Positions 33,955-46,600 of a stretch of 64,000 bases of DNA are shown here, in pieces. Source of the stretch: Mermis nigrescens (Eukaryota > Nematoda > Enoplea > Mermithida > Mermithidae); contig JAVLUZ010000271.1 of NCBI GenBank assembly GCA_036768485.1, forward strand, positions 5,376,309 through 5,440,308, in the 5' to 3' direction. Position numbers and translations under genes: made by a program. Under the pieces are notes generated by a model. The model saw only the letters and a program-made list of their open reading frames with translations, searched no databases and had not been told where the DNA came from. Every line of letters begins with the position of its first letter. Positions within the stretch are counted from its first letter, which is position 1.

Positions 33955-34880
33955 CGGAAAAAATTTTTTCAGTGTAAAGTTTACACCTGCACTAATAACG
34001 CAATATTGATTGTAAAGAAACAAAATAAATTTTGACGTGTAGCGCTTAAGACGAGGCAGATTTAAAAGGTAGTTTCCACGTTCTTTCTACTAAGTGGAGA
34101 ATATGGCAGGGAAAAAATATTTTTTGTCTCAGACTCTTTACAATAAGCCGCCTCTAAATTCGAAAATATTACTTTTTAAGAAAAAATAAAAAAGTTTCTC
34201 TTAGATTTTATAACCGTCTACCTTTTGAAACCAATCAGACTGCATAGAATGTAAAACTGAGTTAGATATGCTCTTGCACATGAAAACAGTAAAAAACCGT
34301 CTAATTTACACTCCTGTGCAACAACCAATGAGTGTAAAGAAATTTTAAGACCAGATTCGTAACCTACTAATTGGGGAAAACATTTTTTAAAAAAATTCAT
34401 CATACACGACGCTATGGGCGGAAAAAATTTTTTCAGTGTAAAGTTTACACTTGCACTAATAACGCAATATTGATTGTAAAGAAACAAAATAAATTTTGAC
34501 GTGTAGCGCTTAAGACGAGGCACATTTTAAGGGTAGTTACCACGTTTTGTCTACCAAGTGGAGAATATGGCAGGGAAAAAATTTTTTTGTCCCAGACTCT
34601 TTACAATAAACCGCCTCTAAATTCGAGAATATTACTTTTAAAAAAATTAAAAAAAGTCTCCCCTAGATTTTTTAACCGTCTACATTTTGAAACCAATCGG
34701 ACTGCATAGAATGTAAAACTGAGTTAGATATGCTTGGCCACATGAAAACTGTAAAAAAACCGTCTAATTTACACTCCTGTGCAACAACCAATGAGTGTAA
34801 AGAAATTTTAAGACCAGATTCGTAACCTACTAATTAGGGAAAACATTTTAAAAAAAAATTGGCCCTCCGCAAATTATTTG
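33955..34880. repeat. Tandem duplication, unit about 465 bp
   Basis: Two consecutive units start at about 33955 and 34420, each with TTTTTTCAGTGTAAAGTTTA, AATATGGCAGGGAAAAAAT and GACTGCATAGAATGTAAAAC. Part of a third unit lies at 33825-33955. The unit is unrelated to retroelement coding sequence. Confidence 0.8.
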
Positions 34881-35595
34881 AATTTTTGATGTAAACTTTA
34901 CACACTCACGACGCGCTCGGTATTGAGTGTAAACAAGAAAAAAAATGGGGGCACTAAGTTTTTTTATTATCTACCTTTTAAAAAAAACCGCACCTCTCAG
35001 ATGTGTGCCGTTATAGCTGTGAGGGGGGGACACAAATTTCGCACTCGCTGTGAAAAACATATAAGAAAAAAGGATGGCCAAGTATATTATAGGTAGCGCT
35101 ATCGCGCTACCTATGATTTGCGCTATTATTGTAGGCAAATTCGTAGATGCATGGCTAACAACAGTTTTATTAGCTGCATCCTGAGTTTTGGCCTGCGACT
35201 TTAGCTTTTCATAGACTGCTAAACGTTTCTGCTAGCGATGATGTTCTTCAAGAAAAGCTTGAGATGCAAAAAGCTGTTCGAATTTTTGGAAGTCAAGACA
35301 GACGAAGTTACAACGTTTTTGTTATTATTTGACAATTGGGTTGGCAGCGGTGGGGAGTAAAGAAACGGTGGGAGACAATGCCACCCAGTACATAACTGCC
35401 GGAGCATTAGAATGCATCAGGTTGTTGAGGAAATTGTCAATACATGTTATTCGGCTGGCGATAATTCTGAGAATGTTCTGCAAAACGATTGTTTGCATAC
35501 ATATTTCTGTCATTGTCATAGTATCGCACATTACTGTAGGAATTATGGTAGTTCTGGCGATTACCGTAATTTTGCCAAAAATCATTACTCGGACG

Positions 35596-37613
35596 TCAAA
35601 AATCTTGACGGGAGTCGTAATTTTGAGACGTAGATGGATACTGTGAGTTTTGAAACACATGAGAATGATACGGAGTACGGTAGTTCGAGCACAGCGATGA
35701 TGGGTTGTTTTGAAATGCTGGCCTAGATTGGCTACGGTATTGATTCAGGTACTGACTGGAATTGTGAGCTTTGCTGTTGCGATAATTTTGGTTGTTGTTT
35801 TGCTGACGCCAAAGACATTCATCTCTGGTGTAGCTCATGTGTTTGCAATACACGCAGTATTGTTGCATTAAAGAATTAGATGTTTCTGAGCGCGATTGAC
35901 GAAAAGACATAGATTGATCGGGGGTCTCATTCTGACTATACGTTGAACGACGAAAATTATTTTGTGGCAACATGCTACTGGATGCTGCAGCGGCTGTTGC
36001 TGGTAAATATGGTGTAGGCTGCTTAGCTGAGGCATACTGTAGGTTCGCAAACTCTATGCAACGCGCAGCATGAAGAATATCTTGAAGCTGTGCTTCAGGC
36101 GCTCTTTTGTAAGCTCTTTTCGCAATTTCTGGATTCATCCCTTTTCTGAGCTGATGACAGAGCATTTTGTCGAGAGCTATTGAATCAACCTCGATTTCTG
36201 GTTGAGCACAAATGAGATATTTGCGTAACGCCAAAATAAGCGTTCACAGACTCCGATGGGTGCTGTTTTAGCTCAAGAAATCTATCAAACAACGTATCTG
36301 TATTGATAGGACGAAACTCTGCAATTAAAGCTTGTTTTGTGAGTTCATATGATTCGCAAACGTCGTTGGGTAGGGAGCAAAACAATCGAGTCGTATAGGT
36401 ATCGAAAAAAGATGGCAACAAATCTAGACACAATCTTTCATCAATTATATAGCCATTTGCTAATCGCTCAAGTTTGTGAAAAAATCCACGAATATCTGTT
36501 TTTTAACCTTGAAAAACTTTTATTGGCTATTGTGATCTGAATTTGTTGTAAAAATGGACATCTGTTCATAGAATCGGCTAGGTAGCAAATACCTGTATTC
36601 TCTGAGCTATCAGACAACGCGTCATGGTGGCGACGCCGTGAACGTCTTGAAGAAGATCTATGACGTCTGGGACTTTCCGGTGGAGAGTCAGTAGCTTGAT
36701 CCGGATAGTGAACTCTTTGGTTCTGTTGATTCTGAGGTGGAATCTGATCTGGTCGGATTGATGCACCTGTATTTGGCACAAAAATTTTATTTTGCGGAAT
36801 ATGCATTGCATGAAGTGGCGGTAGATCAGCATTCATGGGATTAGCTTGATTTGCGGCCGGCAGAACGGCTGGCAAAACAATCTGTACTCGCGGAGACAGT
36901 TCAACATTTGCAAAACGAGCTAAATGTTGCTGTTCAGCGTTTACAAGGACGGTGGGACGCAATGGACGCGACGCAATTTGCTGATTTGGACGCACTGAAG
37001 CTGACAAACGACGGACGGGCGTTGACGTTGCAAGCTGCACGCGCGAATCCAAGTCAGCATTTGCAAAGCGAGCTAAATGCTGCTGGTCCGCGTTTGCAGT
37101 GACGTTGGGAGCCGGTTGTGGCTCAACAGGCTGCAAATCAGAGTTTGCAGAGTTTGCATTTTGCAACTGTGCATGCACATGTTCAACAGCTATACGTTCG
37201 AGACGATTTTCCAATTCTTGCATATGCGCAAACATTGCATTCAAAAGATTTTCTGAATTGCGATTTTCAGTTATCCGATTCACGTTTGTGTCGGAAACCG
37301 ATTGTTGCGGATTAGGAATCGTCGTTTTGTTCAAAATTTGGCAATGAGTGATATTGTTGTCATTTGCAACTTGGTTGGCTTGCGGAGAGTCAACACTTGT
37401 GTCCTGATTCTGGACACTCAGCGTCTGATTTGGATTCACAACGCTGTCTGCGCTTGCACAATTTTGTGCACTGGCGCTATGATCAGAATCTGAGTCATTT
37501 GACAAATTTCGAGAGGATTTCTGAGTGCTAGCCTGCTTAGGCGACTTATCTGGGGTTTTCTTCCCCGTTTTGGTCATTTTTCCTGCTAGTTTCTTGCCTG
37601 GCATGACAGACAA
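35596..37613 (-). pseudogene. gag: gag remnant of the LTR element
   Basis: The minus-strand frame starts at an ATG (37613) soon after the 5' LTR. The first part (37613-36468) is a disordered Ser/Asn/Gln-rich region with an internal duplication of QQHLARFAN and a basic serine-arginine tract (RRHRSSSRRSRRRHHD). After a frame change come a capsid-like helical region (36433-36185; ELTKQALIAEFRP, FLELKQHPSESVNAYF) and, after another change, a nucleocapsid-like region with CVYCKHMSYTRDEC, a zinc knuckle whose histidine is replaced by tyrosine, and an Asn/Gln/Tyr-rich tail. Composition and order fit a Gag polyprotein of a Ty3-like or related LTR element. At least two frameshifts break it. Confidence 0.7.
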
Positions 37614-37833
37614 TAGAGATTAAGATCAGGACAAGAAATTTTTGTCACAACCCCAATCTCGACCAAGAAAAATATGCACACAAACACAATAGAGTCAAAA
37701 ATGCACACGAACAGTGAAATATTAAGAATGCACACAAACACAATATGGTTACACAAAGTGGAAAATTTTTGAAAATTTTTAGGCAGAAAAATGAACGATG
37801 TTAGCTCGGCCGGTCGTCGTGAATGACCTCCAA

Positions 37834-39115
37834 TGTAAACGTAGCTTGACGCTACGTTTACGTGCTTACTTACGCCCAAAACTTAAGCTTACGCGCTTGC
37901 ACTGGCGGTAATCGCCCTTTTTAGGGGTTGATCACCAACCGGCGACTCGGGGGTAAGTGGCCCGGCCTATCAAGATAGCCCGGCCCTCTACACACGCACC
38001 TAGTGAAACTTACTTACTTAACCCCTTTGAGATTAAGTACCTAAATAATGTAAGTTCCCCAGAAACCTAATTGAGGGCCCAAACAGATTATTATTTAACT
38101 TGTTTTGGGACCGAATTCCGGTGCTTGAAAATATTGAGGGTTCCTAAGTATAGTGTAGCACAAGGACAGAATTCAACAGCATGGAAATTCAACCGAGCCC
38201 AACATCGTTAATTAAATAATTAATTTTTACAATATTTTTGGACAGAAAATTGTGAAGCAATAAAAAATGCGACAACATGAAGATTGCATGCTGCCAACTG
38301 TCATGTTATGCTAATAGGTGATAACAAACAATGTATTTAACAGAGGGCACAGAGCCCCGCCAAAGGCATACAAATAAATGCCAAATTGGCGCACAAATAA
38401 TATAATGAAATGCGCACGGGCGAAAAGAACATGCCCACTGCGCGACGGAAACACGACGAGATTTCCCTGCAGCCACGCAGGGGAAAAAACACTAGGGACT
38501 ACGTGCGGAGACTACTCGACGCACGGAAAAGAAAAACAACGCACAGCGTGGAAGCTGGCGAAGAGGCTCAGAAGCTCAATGTAAAATGAAAAAGTCTTAA
38601 AGTGCCGGAATGATCGTCAAAACTGCGCTCGCACGCAGTTTTAAACGATACAAAAAAAGAGGCGTATCAATGCGGACAAAGAAACGCGGAATGGATCTAC
38701 GAGAATAACAATAGGCCTATGGGCAAAGCTTACGGTAAAGAATGTACAAACGGAATAGGCACAAATATGAGACACACACATATAGAGTTTTAACACACGT
38801 ATGATATGATAGCACACATACCAATTCGTACTCAAGTCGCATTAAGCCTGAGTGCCCATTTTCCTATCCCGGATTTTTATTGAAAATATGTATGGGAAAG
38901 GAAATGAAGATATGATAATTTTTGGAGGGAAGGTGGTCCCGGGCGACACACTATAGCGTTGCGCTTAGCGGTCGCGTACGTGCGTATGGAAATTGAGCAC
39001 AAAATTGCACATCTGGGCCAAACAGTCATGGGAATGTAGGTACAACGTAGCGCAAAACAAATGGAATTTTGCGTTGAACCAACGCGGCAAAACAGGGTGT
39101 AGAGCGATCTCTACA
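37834..39115 (-). repeat. 5' LTR
   Basis: Complete LTR with TG (37834) and CA (39115) ends. The element reads to the left, so this is the 5' copy. Its first bases in element direction, TGTAGAGATCGCTCTACA, form a short palindrome. Confidence 0.8.
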
Positions 39116-39176
39116 TTTTGCTGTATCCTAAATTCTTTGATGCTAAGTACATGTTTGCGGAGAAGAGGGTAGAAGG

Positions 39177-39409
39177 CACACCTGGGCGTGGGAGTTCAGG
39201 GGGTGTGCATCCCCCTTGAAAAACCATAATACCCCCTTTGGATTTTATTTTCAAAATTTTTTCCATGATTTTTTGATGCCAATGGATAGTGCTCGATTAG
39301 AAAAGTTGTAGAATGGTGTTTTTCGCCATACCATCATTTTCAGAGCCATTTTATGACCTTTCAAAAATCCTGCACCCTCCCTAGAATTTTTGTTGCCGCC
39401 CACCCATCG
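39177..39409 (+). mobile_element. hAT-like MITE, CAYACxTGGGC family
   Basis: Starts CACACCTGGGCGTGGG and ends GCCGCCCACCCATCG. Flanks GTAGAAGG and GTAGGAGG agree at 7 of 8 bases. Core shared with the copies at 28681 and 44403. Confidence 0.65.
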
Positions 39410-39704
39410 GTAGGAGGGGGTTGCACTGCAACTCTAAGAACTCGAAGCCTCTTCAAGCGAATTATTTTAGACGCCCCAGAATTCTACTTTTAGTAACATG
39501 ATTATCGCTTTCAGTCAAACATACCCTCAGAATTTTTTAGCTGCCCATCTATGGTGCTAATCTGTTTGCGCATGTTCAGTGCCTTGCTGCACTTCTAAAT
39601 TATTGCACTTGCGGTTGTTCGGACTTGCCTTCACTTGAGATTAGTGAAGAAAATGATTTGTCGTTTTCTTTAATTCACATTGATTAATTCGTAAAGCGAA
39701 TTAA

Positions 39705-39872
39705 TTTTTGTTATTTGTTTCTGAAGCAATATACTTCGATTATCGTGTTGCTTAGAGGAAAGTTTACTTTTTGCAGAATTCTATGATTCTTAGCGTGCAT
39801 TTATTAGTCCGATTACTTTTATGTCTGTTTGTTTTGTTCCATTGGTGCATTTTCCTTTGCTAGTGCGATTTA
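39705..39872 (-). repeat. Diverged end of the TIR family seen at 30593
   Basis: Contains GTGTTGCTTAGAGGAAAGTT and GTTTTGTTCCATTGGTGCAT and ends in TTTCCTTTGCTAG, as at the right end of 30593-31353. No matching inverted partner is nearby. Confidence 0.5.
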
Positions 39873-40235
39873 TCGTTCTGGCAAAAGGCACTGTATAAGA
39901 AGTTTTGAGACGGCTATGTACGTCCCGTCTTTCGCAGGATTTTCATGTCGTCTATGCGAAGCCAATTGATGATATGGCACATTGTAAGGTTTCACTGTCA
40001 AATAATGTTGCACTCTATGAAAGCGACCCTAGGATTTGGAAAGTTATGTGGGTTGATATTACTTTTTTAGTTTCAGTAAGTGCAAATAAATTCTACAATT
40101 CTAGTTAGATTGAAAGTCAGGCATGTAATATGGCACTCCAATGAGAAACTTCACAAGAACAATGAATGTAAGATTTTTTCACAGTAGATAAGTAGTAGGT
40201 ACCTTACATGGGCAGTAGGGATTTGGGGTATGCAC

Positions 40236-40445
40236 CATAGGTAGGTGGGCCCAAAATTCTGGGTAAAGGATGCAAAATTTTTCATAGGTCAAAAAATGGC
40301 CTTAGAACTGGAGGTAAGGTGGAAAAACACCATTTTTCCACGCTTCTCATCGAACACTTTCTGAGAGGCATTTGGGTTACTGGGGAGGGGGCTATTTTGT
40401 TTCTAGGAAGGTATTTTGGGATCTTTTCTAGAATTTCCCCACCAA
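40236..40445 (-). mobile_element. hAT-like MITE fragment, CAYACxTGGGC family, inverted
   Basis: Begins CATAGGTAGGTGGGCCC and carries the inverted family core (AAAAATGGCCTTA, AACACCATTTTTCCACGC, CTCATCGA). The other end is not recognisable. Confidence 0.45.
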
Positions 40446-40477
40446 TTTTTGTAACTTTTTTCGACATAAATCGTTTG

Positions 40478-40552
40478 GAATCGGTCGGATTCGAACCCGG
40501 GAGCTTCAGTTCTATAGTTTGGTGCTTTTACCATCTCGCCATCCGATCGAAA
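40478..40552 (-). tRNA. tRNA-like sequence, probably a pseudogene or SINE head
   Basis: On the minus strand, TGGCGAGATGGTAAAAGC matches an RNA polymerase III A box, and GGTTCGAATCC, 33 bases on, is a perfect B box. The outer bases (ATCGGAT and ATCCGACCGAT) can pair partly. The T stem and anticodon stem pair poorly, so a functional tRNA is unlikely and I cannot give an anticodon. Confidence 0.35.
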
Positions 40553-41149
40553 ACACAAATTATGCGAATTCCTTTATATGTGGTCTTTCAAGGTAGGTAC
40601 GTATGTATTATTTTCAGTTGTAACTACGTATTTAATAAGTGCTTCATAAATAAGCAAAGTAAATCAAGGTGCCGGCATAAATAACGCTATATCCTTCAAA
40701 ATTTTATCGAATCTGCATTCACCGGTTTTCACCGTTTGCCGCCACATAAATTCGCAAAGGTAACTGTCAACCATAGATCTATGAGTACCCCATTGTTTTT
40801 TGTTGCGATTTTTCGCCTTACCCCACAATGATTCAACAGTTTGCGTGTGAGCCGATGTTAATGGATCAACGAAATTTATGGAATGATTTACCGTAAAATA
40901 TGCAAAGCCGAAAGTTGTGCAAAGCCAAAAAAATTATTTAAAAAAAATTTAAAAAAAATAAAGTTTAAAATCAACTTGTAAATAAGTGTGTACACTATAC
41001 CTAATAATGAAATTATTAAAAAGTTAGTAGTCATTGGGAAAAACGGTGGGGAGATATACTAGAAAAGGTCCGTATTTTTGGTTTCTCAGGGGGACAGTAC
41101 AGGGGTGTTTGCATTTCCCCAAACCCCCCCCCCCACCCCCCACGCCCAG

Positions 41150-41341
41150 GTGTAGTATGCAACCCCAGAACTCAATTTTCGACATTTTTTTAAAATTTTT
41201 TTCGCAATGTTTTGTGGACAATGGATATTGCTCGATGAAAAACGTTGAAAAATAGTGTTTTTTTGCTATACCACCACACTATTTTTGTCCTTTGAAAACT
41301 TTTGCACCCCTTTCCCCGAATTTCGGTGCTGCCCATGTATG
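41150..41341 (+). mobile_element. hAT-like MITE fragment, CAYACxTGGGC family
   Basis: Family core with the right end GGTGCTGCCCATGTATG. The left end is replaced by a C-rich stretch and an inverted copy of the family start (CACGCCCAGGTG, 41141-41152). Confidence 0.45.
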
Positions 41342-41695
41342 GTAGGTACCCAATTTGAAATCAAACCTTTTGCGCAAGATGTGCCCACAGGTAGCAAGCT
41401 AAATCCTCGGGTGGCCATTCGCCATCCTAAATTTAAAGTGTATAAATGAAGTGGCATACACAGATTAGCTGTATCGATAAGTAGATGGGTAGGTACATAT
41501 TTTTGAAAACAATGAGAATTTAGGGTTTTAATAAAAAATCATTGGGAGAATAGCCGGCCATTAAGTTCAATTAGTTTTAGTGTGTTTATTATTTTCGATT
41601 GATTTTCCGCTTTTAACAAGATAGAAGATCTCGTGAGTGAAAAAAGATTTGGCTAGCCTCTAGACTCGAATGGGCTTCATGGTCGAGCTTTCAAC

Positions 41696-41841
41696 CACAC
41701 CTGGGCGTGGGCTTTGTGAGTGCGTGTACCCCTAGCCCTGCCCCGAAAAAATTGAACCCCCGCACATTACTGACCCCCTCCAGAATTCTATTTTAGTAAC
41801 ACTTGTGGCGATTTCCCCTACCTCCTCTCTGCCCACGAATG
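41696..41841 (+). mobile_element. Short MITE, CAYACxTGGGC ends
   Basis: Starts CACACCTGGGCGTGGGC and ends CTGCCCACGAATG. The flanks do not match; the next element begins immediately at its right. Confidence 0.4.
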
Positions 41842-41845
41842 CTTA

Positions 41846-43066
41846 GTGTTTTATAACATATCTTAATCTATATCTATTTAACAAGATATTGATAAAGATA
41901 AAGATATTTTTATCTTTATCTAGACGATTTCTTTATTTTATCCTGATCTTTATCTTTTGGAAAAATAACAGGCCATCTTTATCTTCATCTTTTTGATGGG
42001 AATTTATCTCGCTAAAAAAGATAAAGTATGCACCTAAGTTAGCACCTAATCTAAAATGCAGGTTTGACGTGATATACATTTAGACGCATTCAAGTTTTAC
42101 TCTAATACAATCAAATAAAAGAAAACGATTGTTCAAACCCTACGGCGTGCGGCCCAGACTAATGCCTGTATATCGACCCAAGTAACCGGGAGTGAAACCG
42201 TCTAAGCGGGAGTACTAGCACCCACGTTAGTCTAAGTCTAAGCCTAGAAAAAATGGAGAAATTTAAAAAAGTCAATAACTGTTACGACTATACTTTGTAC
42301 AGGCGCAAAGAGCAGGGTTTTGATGCTTGTGAAAAAGAAAGATGTGACTTGCTGTCAGCCAGCATTAGTAGTACCATAAGGTACCCACACCCGGGCCGAT
42401 CATTTTAGTGTTGACAGTCAGTCTGGGGGTGGTAAAAAATGAGCTTTCTTTGTGCCGATTGACGTCTAAAGTAGGTATGTAGATTGTGCATAAAACAGTT
42501 GCATTCATAGAATAAGGACTACGCAAATTGAGACCATTTTTAACGATTTAATTATGTAATTAATGAATACTTGATCGAATAAGTTAATGAAAAAATCTAA
42601 TAATATTATTATAATATATTGGTATAATCTTACTGGCTGTATGGAGTATAAGTGGTAAAAATTGTAGCAAAAAGCGAGCAGACAAGAGAACCCCATTCTG
42701 GTGGTCTGGTGTATTCTCATGGGTCAGTCAGATACCGTGGGTAAATATTCGAACCTTCATTTATGTGTGCTTAATGCCTATCACCTCTCTAACCTCAGGT
42801 GTTAAAGTTAGGGCATTCAGTTGGCTGCTTTGCATCAACCACTCTCGTTTATTGCACTTCACAAACATCATTTTCCTAGGTCCAGGCGACCATATTTACA
42901 CTTTATATTTATCTTTATCTTTTGGTTCCTTTATCTTGCAAATTATCTTTATCTTTGTCTTTCTTAATTTTTTATCATTATGTTTATCTTCTAGATTTTT
43001 AAATTTCAACTTTATTTTTATCTTTTATCTTGACAAAAAAATCCTGATCTTTTACAACACTACTTA
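41846..43066. mobile_element. Possible hAT-like element with ATCTTTATC-rich ends
   Basis: The left end (AGTGTTTTATAACATATC) and the inverted right end (AGTGTTGTAAAAGATC) are similar. Both subterminal zones are packed with ATCTTTATC/GATAAAGAT repeats. Target duplications were not found and no transposase frame is present. Confidence 0.4.
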
Positions 43067-43603
43067 CATACAACTACTACTGCACCGTCTGAATGCCCTT
43101 TTATAGGTAGTACAAAAAAAACTGGTGTTTGGAATGGGCTATTAAGCTCGTCAATCGATCTATGAATAACTTCTAAACCTGTTTTATTCAAGATACATGT
43201 GTAGGTAGATTGAATCACAAGCAAGCTACACAATTGCTGTCTTAAAATCTCGGATCTAGTATACAATTTACACCCCAGCGTTTTTAGCCGATCCATATAA
43301 GCTACAGTAACCAAACTTTACAAGGAGATAGCTATAAGCCTATTGTACTAATCTGGCAAAATTGATTAACTTACGGTGTAAACTTGCTGCTTTAAACTCA
43401 CGGTTTAAAATATACTAACGGCATCTAAAAATTGTAAACGATTCGGCGGGTTTCAAACAAAGCAATTTTTGTAACTCAATCAACATCCTACATTGTTAAG
43501 CTTCTATTGGCGTTGACTGCGGCTTCAATATATTTTCTTGTATCCATTGTACATGTGATCATTCATATCATTTATTTCTCAAGCGAGTTCAGAATAAAAG
43601 GAA

Positions 43604-46600
43604 TCAACAAGTTCGACCATGAAATGAGTGCAACAAATTACGAAAAAGCGGCTGCAGTTTTTGAATGGATAAGTTTTCGATCAGACCCGTCAAATACTTC
43701 ATCTGCTCGTCTTCGAATTTATAATATTTCTCTTTCAGACCCAAACGCTCATAAATCGCTTTCACTTCCAACACTTTATCCGCCTTGTTGTAACATTCCT
43801 GAAAACTCATGAACCATAATTTGCATACCCTAAGACATAAATACAAAGCATTGCCAAGCCTTCAAAGTTATGATACTACAAGACAACAATAGAAACCATG
43901 AAGAAAACTGAAAAATTTTATTAATTAACAAAAAATTTTTAGCAATTATGGCGAAACTAAAGCACTAAAAGTTCGAAGAAACATCACGGAACTCTAAAAG
44001 AAATTAATTTTAGCATGTTGAAAAGCTCTTATAGGACAAAAAGTTTGTAATTGCAATCAATAGCACGGATCTGAAATTAATAAGGTTGCTACATTTATAA
44101 AAGAAGGGTATCGTCTTTGCAAAGCCTTTTTTACAAACCTATATCTACCCATATCTTAAAAGGGTCAAAAAATGAAATCATAGTAACTAATTACCATGTG
44201 TAACAAGACAAGGACGCAAAGGTTTAGGGCTACGCACTAAGTCAAAAGGTAAAAAAGCTAATGAAATTAATGTGTAGGCGAAAAAAACAAATTCTTTAGC
44301 ATTCTTCCTCAAGCTTTATGTAATCTACTCGCATGAAAAGACGGCGAAAAAAAGGATAAGAATTCAGAAAAATGCAATTAAGGGTCTCCCAGAACTTAAG
44401 ACCACACCTGGGCGTGGAGAATATGCAGTGCACCCCCCAGAAAACCAGAATACTCCTCACAGAAATCAAAAAACCCCCCACCCCAGAATTCAATTTTTGA
44501 AAATTTTTTCTCTCGTTTTTTTGCAATTTTTTGATGCTAATGGATAGTGCTTGATGAAAAACGTCGAAAAATTGTGTTTTATTCGCCATACCACCATTTT
44601 TAAGGCCATTTTTGACCTTCAAAAATCTTGCACCCACTTTCAGAATTTTCTTGCTGCCCACGTATGCTTAAGACTGTATTTCTTTTCAATTATGGAAGGT
44701 CAAGCATCCAACGATTATTTTCAGTTTTTGAAGGAACCAAAGAACACTTACATGGTGCTTTCAATTTTAAATATTCAGGGATTAATTTGAATGATTAAAT
44801 TAGAAAATTTATTATTAATAAATTAGAACAATAGTTTAATAATTTCATATTTCATTTTTATTAAGAAGTCTTTGAACTTCCTGATTAATCTTTTTAAAAT
44901 CTTCTGTCTATAAGCACTGTTCATATTAAATGATTTAACTTATCTCAAACCGCTAATTTAAAATATTTTGATTACAATTCATTCAAATTTTCGATTTTAA
45001 ATTACAATCATTTAATAATTTGGCCAATTTTCGGAAATCCAGTATCTTCTATCAAAATCAGTGCAATAATTCGATATAGAATATAATAAGCCGCTGGAAT
45101 GTAGAAAGAAGAAGTGATTTCCCAGCATGAATAGATGATTTTTGACAGCAGTAAACTTAGACTACAGATTAAAAGACCTCTGTTCAAAGATAACTGCACA
45201 TCTAGCGCACTTTACTTTTTTATAGTGATTGGAAAGACTTATTTACTAGTTGTTTTAAATATCCGTAATTATACAAGATCCGCCATGATAACGAGAGAAT
45301 GATAAGTCTTAAAAAATGAATAATATCGAGTGATTTGTAAACTTATTCGGATTTGTACTAGATACATGACCAAACATAAATACATCTAAATTCTTGGGTC
45401 TGCGGAACGTATAATAAATTTGGGAGGGGGTATATAATCATTTCCCGGACGTCAATATATGCACACGAGTTTTTGTTGTTCACAAAGCGGTTTTTATTCT
45501 TGCCTTCAATTTCTCGAATGCACTGCAGTCGTGATGCAATGCTTTTAGAGCCTCAACTATCAGCCACGTGCACTTGCCTTGTTCGATGTCTGTTCCTATT
45601 TTTCCAGTAATATTTGGGTCACCGAAGCAATCCAAAAAATCGTTCTAAACAAACACTACCGGAGATTTTAAAATAAAGAATAATGGAAAAACTGAAGTTA
45701 AAGTAAATCACAAAAGAAGACGAGTATAAAATTAACATTTGCAATAAATTGTCAGCAATTATAAAAATATATTTTTTTATTTTACGAAATTTAAAAGAAA
45801 AAGTGTAATAATGAAACAGCAAGTAGCATTTCTCTGATAGAACAAAAATTGATATTATACATTACCATGCATTACTCTGTAAATTTAATGTTTTTAAAGT
45901 TTTCTACGTTTTCGTATTCACCTTATTTCTTATCTTGTTAAGTATTGTGGAAAACTTTGTGTTTTGTGCCATAATGAGTCAGCCATTGCCAGTAACGGAT
46001 CCAGGATACTTCTGACAGGGGAGGAGCGGGAACCCAAATTTTTCTATTATGCTTAAAGTGTGCAGTTTTGCTATCTTTTTGATGAATCATTTTTGACCTG
46101 TAAAAAGTTGAAAATTTTCAATCTTTACTGCAAATAACGAACGAAATTAGTACAAATCTCGTAAAGAAACACTGAGGAAATACGCGAGAAATTATTTCAA
46201 GAAGTGGGAAATCCTTCTTACATGCATAGATAACTCTTCTGGCGTAAAAAATAAATTTTTTAGAGCGTCAAGAAAGTTAGTAAATCTCATCAATGAGTAC
46301 TACTTTTGAAAAACCGCGGCTAAAATTATCAAAAAAACGCGTCATTTTCTATTGTGCCTAAATATTTTATGGCGGAAGGGGGATGGCCGCTCACCCGTCC
46401 TTCCCTTAATCCGCGAATGGTCCATTGCACAGAGTAGCTTGAATCAAATTTTTTGGTAGCCCGTAAAAAATATGAAGGTAGGTTCCAAAATTTGAATTTC
46501 AGTGAATCTAAAACCTCACACATTCGATTCACTAATCTTAATAAGATTTGAAGCTTGTTTTAAAAGTTCAGATTTCTGCTTCAGAACACGATTTTACACG

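Larger units (their letters stand above)
31887..39115 (-). mobile_element. LTR retrotransposon, minus strand, pol deleted
   Basis: Two direct repeats of about 1.25 kb (31887-33130 and 37834-39115) begin TGTWAACGTAG, and the right one ends TCTCTACA, the TG...CA ends of LTRs. Inside, on the minus strand, is a gag remnant (37613-35596). A TTGGAGGTC sequence follows the 5' LTR where a primer-binding site should be. No protease, reverse transcriptase or integrase was found; the space to the 3' LTR is filled with tandem and inverted duplications. Outer flanks do not match, so no target duplication is visible. Confidence 0.75.

Noticed and set aside
35325..37500. Plus-strand open frames over the gag region
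   Set aside because: Mirror frames of the gag remnant; no independent signature.
46329..46532. Minus-strand open frame of 67 codons near the FPPS exon
   Set aside because: No prenyl synthase motif and no splice sites; it resembles repeat sequence.
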